Assembly (NCBI GenBank): GCA_036504535.1
Contig: DASXUY010000058.1
Span: 1-64,000, forward strand
Direction of reading: 5' to 3'
DNA: 64,000 nt
Origin: JARLGU01 sp036504535
GTDB taxonomy: Bacteria > Armatimonadota > Armatimonadia > Armatimonadales > Capsulimonadaceae
In this document: positions 18,001 through 25,634 of the stretch, one piece after another
Position numbering within the stretch: the stretch's first letter is position 1
How the letters are laid out: each line of letters begins with the position of its first letter
Position numbers and translations under genes: made by a program
Notes under the pieces: generated by a model
Databases searched by the model: none
Told to the model about the DNA's origin: nothing
What the model saw: the letters and a program-made list of their open reading frames with translations, nothing else

Positions 18001-19645
18001 CACGCCCAAGCTGGCCGAAATTGATAAGACGGTGCAAGCTGGCGTCCGGCGATCTGACGACGCGTGGATGGACAGCATCAGCTCCTACGATTTCGCGTGG
18101 ACCCGCATCGACATCGGCGCACGTGGCGACTACTTCGGCATGGGCCAGCCGACAGCATCGATTGGGAAATACGCGCTAGTTCAGCCCACAGTGGCCACGG
18201 CGACGCGGCTTATCGAGCCCGGTATGCTGTGGAAGGTTCCGGTCGGCAAGGGCGCGATACTGTTCGACACGCTGCCATGGGAGAATGCACTTGGCTCCGA
18301 ATCCGACAAGGTGGTGCGCCTCGTCAGCGCGCTTACGTCCAACCTAGGTGGCGACATCGGGGTCGAGGTGAAGAAATCTTACGCCTACTTCAACGTCGAT
18401 ATCTCGAAGCAGGCGAACCGCGCATATTACGACGAAGTTGCCGGGGACGGTAAGGGCGGCTGGACCGATCAGGGCGTCAACGACATGCGCTTCTTCCTGA
18501 TCAACCACACGGGCAAGGGCGGCGGCAAAGACACGGGCATGGAGGTCGCAGTCGAGAACTTCCCCGCGACCGCACAGTTTGCCGGTCTGCCATTCACCCT
18601 GGTCGACCCAAAGAAGAACGACAATAAAGCGGTTATCACCCTTCGCGGCAAGGGGCACGATCCTACGTCGCCCGATGCGGTCAAGGGGATCGTTGTCGGG
18701 CACAAGGCCGACCGCCTGTGGTTCCTCAATGCGTCGTGCTGGGCCGTGTACGACAGCGTCAATAAGGTATCGGGACACTACATCATCCACTATACCGACG
18801 GCAGCGTGGTCGATTTCCCGCTTCGCGACGGCGTCGAGCTTGCGGACTGGTGGAACCCTAAGCCGCTCACGGCGGGCAAGGTCGGGTGGGCTGGCAAGAA
18901 CGAAATGCACGCACCTATCGGTATTTATGTCACCGAGTGGGTCAACCCGCACCCCGCGAAGACAATCGCCACCGTTGACCTCGTCGGCGATCTCACCGAA
19001 GCGCAGATTGTGCTGCTCGGTATCACGGGTGGCATCGAAGGAGCGGCTCCGGCTCCCGTAAAGGTGTCGAGCGGCTGGGATTTCTCGAAGGCGGCCAACA
19101 ACGCGGTACCGAATTTGGTCGCCGGTCAACCCGCCCTCGTCCCTCAGTGGAACCAGAAGTCGCTGCCTCCCGCTGCCGATGGCGGCCTGCGATTCTCGCA
19201 CGGGACCACTGCGACTTCAGACCTTAAAGGGCTTCCAGGGCTATCGCAGGGCCAACCGTGGACGCTTGAAGCCAGCTTCAGCATTGATGAAAAGCCCGAC
19301 GGCTACTGCGGCGGCATCGTTCAGGCGATGGCATATGGTAAGGCAGGCATGCGGCTGACGCTAGGACAGGACCTTCGATTGACTGCCGAAATATGGGTTG
19401 CCGACGGCAAGGCCGCCAATCTGTCGTCGAAAGCGCCCCTGACATTGGCGCGCAACTACGATATACGAGTTGTATTCGACACCACCCGCACGTTCCTCTA
19501 CATCAATGGCAAGCTGGACAACGCTATCGAAACCCCGCCGCCTGCCGCCTACGCTGGCGGCGTGAACATCGGCACGGCGTCTGGCAAGGATTACAACTTC
19601 AATGGCGTGATTCGACGAGTAGCTTTCCTCCCCGTAGAGAATTAA
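15002..19645 (+). CDS. Secreted GH2-type glycosidase with C-terminal LamG-like domain
   Basis: 1547 residues. I chose ATG 15002 over the in-frame TTG at 14993 because GGAG at 14988-14991 is correctly spaced from it and a signal peptide begins there (MIAQRIALLL, cut near ARAAD). Domains: GH2 sugar-binding jelly roll (about 30-210, LNGSWEAVP, AWFRRSF), immunoglobulin-like domain (to about 310), GH2 TIM barrel with NLTNETFWG (Glu 436, acid/base) and VMGEYWD (Glu 536, nucleophile), long beta-rich middle region, and a concanavalin/LamG-like domain from about 1375. Probably a beta-galactosidase, beta-glucuronidase or beta-mannosidase type activity outside the inner membrane. Its stop codon overlaps the next start (TAATG), so the two are translationally coupled. 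Confidence 0.87.
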   Translation: MIAQRIALLLSLAAALCFNGVARAADELVISGTRASMSLNGSWEAVPIPGVALTYPAPATGWVPEVVPSIFPKVLDAGTPYKPSLKQIVTDDWKGFRQKDKLAAWFRRSFSAPQVPAGTRAMLHFDGIAYRSKIVLNGKQIGESVIGQLGQTYDVTGLLKTDAPNLLEVGVAAREAIVDLAAKTYIAPSSGVQTGIYGDISLRLVPALSVDDAFIQTSFRQKQISIAVTVRNDSAAPRTCSVGGQVVDDAGVILTSLPAQSVSVPPGATSVVTLTKPWIAPRLWSPETPQMYVAAVQVRDGDKVVDEVRPRFGFREFWIAGKDFYLNGIRTVLRRNSFLTTVGGASEGAERELRVTAGRPYNSIRLHIGFDNTKVLDACDKFGVMSMPEFAWHNIGADYDLKNTAPWLPNLLDYERRFMKEHRNRPSVVIWNLTNETFWGDTDDARMKVADAVLATAKEMDPTRPQEGDGESNWGGRLPIINIHYPEGTSGALRAIYPNSSMIIPNDLYWLEQSKDSTFHSWRANLAWDRPLVMGEYWDAEGNVDDRSSFMGEEAYDWEKWRLQDFGGRENRKPNSYSDVLAKMTDIYRLQGVAGLNPWAGDRNDSMPPVAVRPLDFHPNFYSGQTAVRKVAIFEDTEQTYASTNLQCRLTIDGVTVWQKIIPVYMQPGKNLQVDVPVECPVVASQTKALLTIRLRCEQGANWVQLSRHEETVYIMPAAQWKGAPPVGIVLLDATGATSAAFAKVGLTVPAKASLAPATLTGARLLIVGQGTDAAPYRDIIEKFVQTGGRVLLLSAANEGALSPELPDTDDKHIASKVWLRSHGNPALGGLEEPQLSYWMPDNIVSTKTANKPAAGKCKILLDAGGLYGIKWTPLIEVSHGAGSYTLSRLNIVDRVGVEPAADTLLVSLVAAGIASPAPKAQPLQLLAGDNAALKQTLAVCSIISRPGLTGTGPVLLDATYTPTPAEIAKLKTLTAAGGNIWLHGFTPTSLPNVAALFPFTPKLAEIDKTVQAGVRRSDDAWMDSISSYDFAWTRIDIGARGDYFGMGQPTASIGKYALVQPTVATATRLIEPGMLWKVPVGKGAILFDTLPWENALGSESDKVVRLVSALTSNLGGDIGVEVKKSYAYFNVDISKQANRAYYDEVAGDGKGGWTDQGVNDMRFFLINHTGKGGGKDTGMEVAVENFPATAQFAGLPFTLVDPKKNDNKAVITLRGKGHDPTSPDAVKGIVVGHKADRLWFLNASCWAVYDSVNKVSGHYIIHYTDGSVVDFPLRDGVELADWWNPKPLTAGKVGWAGKNEMHAPIGIYVTEWVNPHPAKTIATVDLVGDLTEAQIVLLGITGGIEGAAPAPVKVSSGWDFSKAANNAVPNLVAGQPALVPQWNQKSLPPAADGGLRFSHGTTATSDLKGLPGLSQGQPWTLEASFSIDEKPDGYCGGIVQAMAYGKAGMRLTLGQDLRLTAEIWVADGKAANLSSKAPLTLARNYDIRVVFDTTRTFLYINGKLDNAIETPPPAAYAGGVNIGTASGKDYNFNGVIRRVAFLPVEN

Positions 19646-22600
19646 TGATGAACAAAGCGATCGCAACGATGCTTGGAAGACCTCACCCCGGCCATAGGAA
19701 TGGCCACCCCTCTCCTACGATAAGGAGAGGGGATATAGGGCTGCTCCAAGGCGCTCCCATTCCTTCTGATCCCCCTCTCCTTATCATAGGAGATGGGCTA
19801 GGCTTGGGCCAGTCTTCTGGCCAGGTGAGGTATTTTCCGCTCCTCCCTCTCCTCGCCGCCTTGGCCGCTGCCGCCCTCACGCTCCTAGCGGCACCGCCTG
19901 TCCACGCCAAGCCTATCGCCGCGTATGACTTCGAGACGCAGGCGCAGGTGGACGCGTTCACCGCAAGCGCTGGCAAAGGGTGCGAGGTGCGCGTGTCCAC
20001 GACCGTGGTCCACGGCGGCAAGCAGGCGGTAATCGTTCACCCCGATATGCTTGGCGGTCAGAGCGCGTCGATTCCGCTCCCAAAAGGCTTCGATTCGGGA
20101 TGCCTCTCATTCTGGTTTTTTGACCCCATGTTCTCCGCAGGTCCGATGGGGCCATTGAGCCGTGCAGGTTGGGCCCTAAGTGGACCGAAGGGCGAGATCG
20201 GGTTCGACAACTCTAAGGAGCGACCAACCTGGACCTATGATCCAGGTAACGATATCCGCATCGATTCGGGAGTTCGCCGCCACCACGGGTGGACTAAGTT
20301 CGATATCGTCGTCGAACCCGACAGCCCGACTCGCAACGTGATCGTCAACATCGATGGCCGCGAAGCGATGCGAATCCCGTCGCCGGGCTTCAAGCCGTCG
20401 GGGCTTCGGTTCTGCACATTCTGGGGCGCGGGCGATATCACCGTCGACGATATCAACTTCGACGACGACCTCGCAGTCTACCGTCCCGCCGCTATTCAGA
20501 GCGTCGTCGCTGGCGATGAGGCTGGCGCATTGAACGTTGCCCCGGGCCAGCAAGTGCCGCTGTCCATTGGCGTCGACCGACGAGGCGCGTCGGCACCCAA
20601 GGGCGTCATCGATATCGATGTGCTCGATCTTAGCGAGAAGAGCGTGGCCAAGCAGCAGTTAAACGTCGACTGGGCCACCATCAAAGAGCCGCGCGTCATC
20701 GTCTCGCTACCCGTGCTGCCGTCGTCGCGCCACTACTGGCTTGTGACCACCTATCGCGACGAGGGCCAAACGGAGACAGCAAGCCAGAACATCTCCAAGA
20801 TGGACGTGCAGTATCTGGCCGATTCTCGCGCAGCCATTGGTCGAGGCAAGATCCCGCTTGCGCAAGCTTGGGACTGGATGCCTGCATCTCGCGACGCCCT
20901 GACTGCGCCGCCCGCCAAATGGGACGGTGCGCAGAAGTTCACCAAGCTCTGGTATAGCAGTTGGGAGCGCAAGTACAAGGATGTCACCGTGGCGTGGTAC
21001 CGCCGCAGCATTAACGTGCCGAAGGAGTGGGCTGGACGGCGCATGCTGCTGAGCATCGAACAGCCGCAAACTGCGGTTAAGGCGTTCATTGACGGCGTAC
21101 CCGTTGGCAGCGCATCGTGGCCGGGTGGCGAAATCGACCTCACGGGCAAAGTCAAACCGGGCGTCTCAGCGGAACTTGTGCTGCTGGTCGACTCCGAAGC
21201 GCCTTCGGAACTCACACGCACCGTTGCCGCGACTCTCGCACCCGGCGCGACGTTGCCAGAGCAGTTCCGCTCCGAAGCGCGAGGACTTGGCGGCGAAGTG
21301 GCGCTAGTGTCGGAACCGCTCGGCGCGCGAGTGGACGATTTCACGACGGCGTCGAAATATGCGACACGCACTATGACAGTGACGGTCAACGCCGTCGGCC
21401 TTACCCCTGGCCAGCCTTACGCTATCGAAGGCAGCCTTTCGACGGCTGGCCGCATCGTGAAGGCGTTTAAGGCTGTGGCGACCAAGGCAACGGGGCAGAG
21501 TGCCACATTCACCGTCGAAGTTCCGTGGGGCGACCTGGAGTTGTGGGATATCCTTAAGCCCAACCTTTACGACCTGAATGTTGCTCTCGTGAGCGGTACG
21601 AAATCCCTTGATGCCGCACTCCCCAAGCGCGTCGGGTTTCGCGAGGTGGTATTCGACGGGCGGTTGGTGAAGATCAACGGCAACCCGGTGAGCTTCTTTG
21701 TTCCGATGCCGACGCGGCTCGTGAACAATTTTGGTTTTGTGAAGTGCATGGAGAGGAACAACATGACGTATCTCTCCTCCAACCACTTCAACTTCTACGC
21801 ATCCGGTGGAAGCCCCGCGTCGGTGTTGATGGACGATCAATACGACCTCTGCGACGAGGCTGGCTACGGCGGCGACCTTGGCATCTCCGACATCAGCCTT
21901 CGAAAGTACCTGGTCAATGTCGCCGTCGCCAAGGGAGGCAGCTTCCTCGACGACACCGTCTACTGGCCCGCGTTCGAGCAGGTCGCACGTCGCGGCATTA
22001 AGCGATACGGCAATCGGCCCAGCGTCTTCTTCCTGCAGGGTGGGGGGAACGGCGGTCAGCTCGAAATGGGCAACATGTTCAACCCGGTCAAGATGGACGG
22101 CATCTGGCAGAAACAGTTCGATGATCGCCCGGTGCTGCGTCAGGCCAAAGAAGTTGAGCTCAAGGCGCTCACTATCTTGCGGCGTATATCGCCAAGCATG
22201 CCCATTATCGGGCAGGATGCGGGTAACTTCCTCGACGCCATCCATATTACAAATTACGCCGGGTTCATGCCGATTCAGGAGATGATCGAAGCTGACGAGT
22301 ACTGGCTCAAGTACGGCACCAAACCGTACCTGATCACCGAGCAGACGGCACCGTGGGTGACCGACTGGACCACCGGCGCGCGACTTGGCCACAACTCGCC
22401 GTCGCGCTACGACACAATCGCCGAGCGCGCCGCTGCCATGAAAGGCGATGTGGCATTCCACCGCACCGAAGTCGACCTCATGGAGCTGGCGCAGTTCGAG
22501 CGCCGTTGCGAGATGATCCACGCACGGGACCCCAAGGATCGCTCCACCATGTGGCCGCCGCTCGGGCCGCTCTACGGCTACCAGCGCAATCCCGGCATGC

Positions 22601-25443
22601 CCAGCCTCTACCGCGACATCAACTATCAGCGGTCGAGGGAGCAGTGGCTGAACTGGCGCGCCGAAGGGCTGTCGATGCTCTGCAACTGGGACACCACCAT
22701 GGAAGGCAAGGACGACGCCGTTCGCGCAGCATGGGCTCCGGTCACGGGGTATATCGCGGGTAGCTACAAGAGCCGCACCGACAAGACGCACATTCTGCGC
22801 CCCGGCGAGACGTGGGAGCGCGTGTTCACTATCCTCAACAACCGCCGCGACCCAGCCATTGTCACATGCGCCTGGAAAGCCACTCTGCGCGGTGCCACAA
22901 TCGCCAGCGGCACGGCTGACTTCACAGTCACGCCTGGCGGGCAGGCAACCGCACCAATGCGCGTCGATATCCCCGGCGACAACATTGACGGTGCAGGCAC
23001 GCTGACCGCGAGTCTCACAGAGCGTGGCTCAGTCCTCGCCACCGACAGCCTCGATTTCCAGATCGTGGCACCGCTTCCGCCGCCGGTCGTGAAGAGCCGC
23101 GTCGCGCTTGTCGACCCAGCAGGCGACTCCGCTCTGGCGCTCGACAAGGCAGGCATCGCGTACGATAAGCTGCCGCTTAACGCCAGCCTTGCCCGTTACG
23201 ATGTGGTGATCTTTGGCCGCAAAGCGTTCTCGTACGAAGCGACCGCGCTCAAGGCTCCCATCGACCTCGGCGCGCTGCTCGCTGCCGGGAAGCGAGTTCT
23301 GGTGCTGGAACAGGAGGAGAGCGTTCTGCGCAACCGCTTCAAGTTCCGCACGGAGTATGTCTCGCCGCGCTGGATGTTCGCTCGCATCGCTGGCCACCCG
23401 GTGACCGCGAACCTGCCGGATTCCACACTGAGCTTCTGGCGTGGCAGCGCTACACTCACAGACGGCTACGATATCGCTAAGTCGCAGGTGATCGAGCCGG
23501 AAAGCAACGGCGCACGATGGTTCTACACATGGAATGACGGCAAGGAGCACCCGCGTCAGATGAAGTGGGGCAACTCGCACAACGTCGCCACGGTCGTCAT
23601 AGACAAGCCCGATCGCGGCAACTTCCGCACCATCATCGACTGCGAATACAACCTCGACTACGCGGCCGTGCTCGAGCTTCAGCAAGGCCCTGGCTCAATG
23701 GTCTTCTGCCAGGCCGATGTCACAGGACGCACCGAGTCCGATCCCGCAGCCGAACGTCTTCTCGCGAATATGGTGAGCTACCTCGACCGCGCGAAACCGG
23801 CCACGTGGACCACCGGCATAGCGTATCTTGGTGGCGCTGGCGGAGTGGACGTACTCGACCGTCTCCAGGCGACATACCGTAAAATCGCGACGCCCGACGA
23901 TGCCAAACCGGGCGAAACGCTTGTCCTAGGCGATGCGCTATCGGCTGAGAATCTGGCAGCGTGGAAGCCCGCTATCGCGCGCTTCGTGGAAGCGGGCGGA
24001 ACGTGCTTATCGATGCCGCGCGCTAAAACCGAATGGGGCTGGCTGCCGTTCGATGTCGGCGTCAAAGACGCACAAATTGAGGCGAGCTTCGTCGATAAGC
24101 CGTCGCGCTCCATTCTCGCTGGGATCTCCAACGGCGAACTCTACTACGCTGGTCGCGTCCCCGTCGTCGCTCTCGACAAGCTCCCCGCCGCAGGGTTCCG
24201 GCTCGACACCGGCGTGCTCGGCGAAGTGCCATGGGGCAAGGGCCGGTTCGTCTTTTCGCAGGTCGCCCCGGCGACTTTCGACACCGAGCAGAAGTTCTAT
24301 CTCGAAGAAGCGCCCAAGCATACCTACCGTATCTTCGAGAACCTGCTCAACAACATCGGCGTCCCCATGGCGCCGCCACAGTTCCTCGCTGCTGCCGCCC
24401 CTTCTGCCGCACCAACCGAGAAGCGCCCACCGCTTGACCTTGCGACTAGCGCGTCGTGGTCGGGCATCAAAGCGCCCGCCGGTGATGCCGCCCCGCCCGC
24501 CGCCACCGATCCACGCTGGCAGGCAGTCAAGGTGCCGGGGTATGTCAACGACCAGAACGCCGCATGGGATGATCGCAAACCGTTCGTATTCTGGTACCGC
24601 TGCCGGTTCACGCTCACGAATCTGCCGCAAGGCACGGAACCGACGCGCCTGCAGGTTGGCGCCATCGACGACGAGGACGATGTGACGTTCAACGGCACCC
24701 CCATCGGCCACACCGGACGCGACACCAATATCAACGACTGGCTGCTCGCGCCGCGATACTACAATATGCCCGTCAAGCTGTTCAAGGTGGGCGAAAACGA
24801 GATCATCTTCCGCGTCGTGAACCTCGAAGGCAAATGCGGCATTCCATCCGGTCCCGTCCGGCTTCTGTGGGGCAACGCGCCACCCGTTCAGGCCGAAACA
24901 TCGCCCTTCGACCTCGCGAACATGCCACCGGTCGATGTCGCTGGCCCCTGGTGGAAGATCCTGCAGCTTGACCCAGGCGAAACCGCTCAACCCGCCGACA
25001 GCGATTCTCGATGGCGCAGCAAGAATGTCCCCGGAACCGTCGTCGAGACTGAAAGCCGCACCGTCTGGTGCAGGCGCGATATTCAGATCAAGGAGATCCC
25101 CGCCGGAGCGCGACCCGTGCTCACTATCGGCGCGGTGGACGACGAGGACGACACATACATCAACGGCACCAAACTCGGCCACATCGGCAAGGACACCAAC
25201 CCGAAGGACTACTGGGCCGCCACACGGTCATACCCCATTCCCGCAGGCGTGCTCAAACCTGGCAACAACCGCGTGGTGATCAAGGTCAACAACCTGCCGC
25301 CAGGACCCGGCTCAATTGCCGGACCGGTGCAGATCAACTGGATACCGCTCGACGAGGCCGCTAAGCTCCGCCTCTCGGTCTCGCCCTACCTCTACGAAGT
25401 AGGCAGGCTGAACGACCCGTATTGGTGGTGCGGAGGCTGGTAA
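19645..25443 (+). CDS. Giant secreted GH2-like protein with repeat-invaded signal peptide
   Basis: 1932 residues. The start overlaps the upstream stop in TAATG (19643-19647). The first 12 codons are ordinary; then about 50 residues come from an inserted palindromic element (19680-19831), and only after that does the hydrophobic core (YFPLLPLLAALAAAAL) and cut site (VHAKP) follow. Next come a LamG-like domain (about 90-260), GH2-like jelly roll and barrel. The expected acid/base Glu position reads QGGGNGG near residue 797, while a candidate nucleophile is ITEQ (Glu 899). The C-terminus has two tandem jelly rolls (about 1592-1748 and 1755-1900), each with a DDEDD signature followed by an NGT...GH motif. 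It may be catalytically altered or a binding protein. Confidence 0.8.
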   Translation: MMNKAIATMLGRPHPGHRNGHPSPTIRRGDIGLLQGAPIPSDPPLLIIGDGLGLGQSSGQVRYFPLLPLLAALAAAALTLLAAPPVHAKPIAAYDFETQAQVDAFTASAGKGCEVRVSTTVVHGGKQAVIVHPDMLGGQSASIPLPKGFDSGCLSFWFFDPMFSAGPMGPLSRAGWALSGPKGEIGFDNSKERPTWTYDPGNDIRIDSGVRRHHGWTKFDIVVEPDSPTRNVIVNIDGREAMRIPSPGFKPSGLRFCTFWGAGDITVDDINFDDDLAVYRPAAIQSVVAGDEAGALNVAPGQQVPLSIGVDRRGASAPKGVIDIDVLDLSEKSVAKQQLNVDWATIKEPRVIVSLPVLPSSRHYWLVTTYRDEGQTETASQNISKMDVQYLADSRAAIGRGKIPLAQAWDWMPASRDALTAPPAKWDGAQKFTKLWYSSWERKYKDVTVAWYRRSINVPKEWAGRRMLLSIEQPQTAVKAFIDGVPVGSASWPGGEIDLTGKVKPGVSAELVLLVDSEAPSELTRTVAATLAPGATLPEQFRSEARGLGGEVALVSEPLGARVDDFTTASKYATRTMTVTVNAVGLTPGQPYAIEGSLSTAGRIVKAFKAVATKATGQSATFTVEVPWGDLELWDILKPNLYDLNVALVSGTKSLDAALPKRVGFREVVFDGRLVKINGNPVSFFVPMPTRLVNNFGFVKCMERNNMTYLSSNHFNFYASGGSPASVLMDDQYDLCDEAGYGGDLGISDISLRKYLVNVAVAKGGSFLDDTVYWPAFEQVARRGIKRYGNRPSVFFLQGGGNGGQLEMGNMFNPVKMDGIWQKQFDDRPVLRQAKEVELKALTILRRISPSMPIIGQDAGNFLDAIHITNYAGFMPIQEMIEADEYWLKYGTKPYLITEQTAPWVTDWTTGARLGHNSPSRYDTIAERAAAMKGDVAFHRTEVDLMELAQFERRCEMIHARDPKDRSTMWPPLGPLYGYQRNPGMPSLYRDINYQRSREQWLNWRAEGLSMLCNWDTTMEGKDDAVRAAWAPVTGYIAGSYKSRTDKTHILRPGETWERVFTILNNRRDPAIVTCAWKATLRGATIASGTADFTVTPGGQATAPMRVDIPGDNIDGAGTLTASLTERGSVLATDSLDFQIVAPLPPPVVKSRVALVDPAGDSALALDKAGIAYDKLPLNASLARYDVVIFGRKAFSYEATALKAPIDLGALLAAGKRVLVLEQEESVLRNRFKFRTEYVSPRWMFARIAGHPVTANLPDSTLSFWRGSATLTDGYDIAKSQVIEPESNGARWFYTWNDGKEHPRQMKWGNSHNVATVVIDKPDRGNFRTIIDCEYNLDYAAVLELQQGPGSMVFCQADVTGRTESDPAAERLLANMVSYLDRAKPATWTTGIAYLGGAGGVDVLDRLQATYRKIATPDDAKPGETLVLGDALSAENLAAWKPAIARFVEAGGTCLSMPRAKTEWGWLPFDVGVKDAQIEASFVDKPSRSILAGISNGELYYAGRVPVVALDKLPAAGFRLDTGVLGEVPWGKGRFVFSQVAPATFDTEQKFYLEEAPKHTYRIFENLLNNIGVPMAPPQFLAAAAPSAAPTEKRPPLDLATSASWSGIKAPAGDAAPPAATDPRWQAVKVPGYVNDQNAAWDDRKPFVFWYRCRFTLTNLPQGTEPTRLQVGAIDDEDDVTFNGTPIGHTGRDTNINDWLLAPRYYNMPVKLFKVGENEIIFRVVNLEGKCGIPSGPVRLLWGNAPPVQAETSPFDLANMPPVDVAGPWWKILQLDPGETAQPADSDSRWRSKNVPGTVVETESRTVWCRRDIQIKEIPAGARPVLTIGAVDDEDDTYINGTKLGHIGKDTNPKDYWAATRSYPIPAGVLKPGNNRVVIKVNNLPPGPGSIAGPVQINWIPLDEAAKLRLSVSPYLYEVGRLNDPYWWCGGW
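19680..19831. repeat. 152-bp palindromic repeat pair inside a signal peptide coding region
   Basis: The ends ACCTCACC (19680-19687) and GGTGAGGT (19824-19831) are inverted copies, and pairing continues inward through GGCCA. Inside are two hairpins of the same family: CCCCTCTCCT/AGGAGAGGGG near 19706-19731 (10-bp stem) and a diverged copy near 19772-19798. The family recurs at 38290-38328, 58329-58373, 59570-59610 and 60484-60526. The element has no stop in the coding frame and adds about 50 residues to the preprotein. Confidence 0.75.
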
Positions 25444-25457
25444 CGCGACGTGATTTT

Positions 25458-25594
25458 AGGATCGCTCGGGCCGCAGGGCCCTCTTTATAAAAGGGTGGCA
25501 TTATAGAAGGTGCTTCTACCATGGAGTGATTGTGACGAGATAACCAGCCTCGCCCACCCCTATTCAATAAAGGCCACGCGGCCCGAGCGATCCT
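25458..25594. mobile_element. 137-bp MITE-like element with 41-base inverted ends
   Basis: Bases 25458-25498 and the reverse complement of 25554-25594 agree at about 32 of 41 positions, including the outer 17 without a mismatch (AGGATCGCTCGGGCCGC). There is no reading frame of note between the arms. A solo arm lies at 9763-9803. The structure is that of a non-autonomous miniature element or a large palindromic repeat; I found no clear target duplication. Confidence 0.65.
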
Positions 25595-25634
25595 GAATCT
25601 TGCATATAAAGGCCCTGATAGAGCAACAAAAACC

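Noticed and set aside
21304..22791. Long antisense open frame of 495 codons
   Set aside because: It is a shadow of the GH2-like gene in GC-rich DNA; its product has no recognisable domain and no ribosome-binding site. The same holds for other long antisense frames such as 24007-25182, 5252-6313 and 36972-38042.
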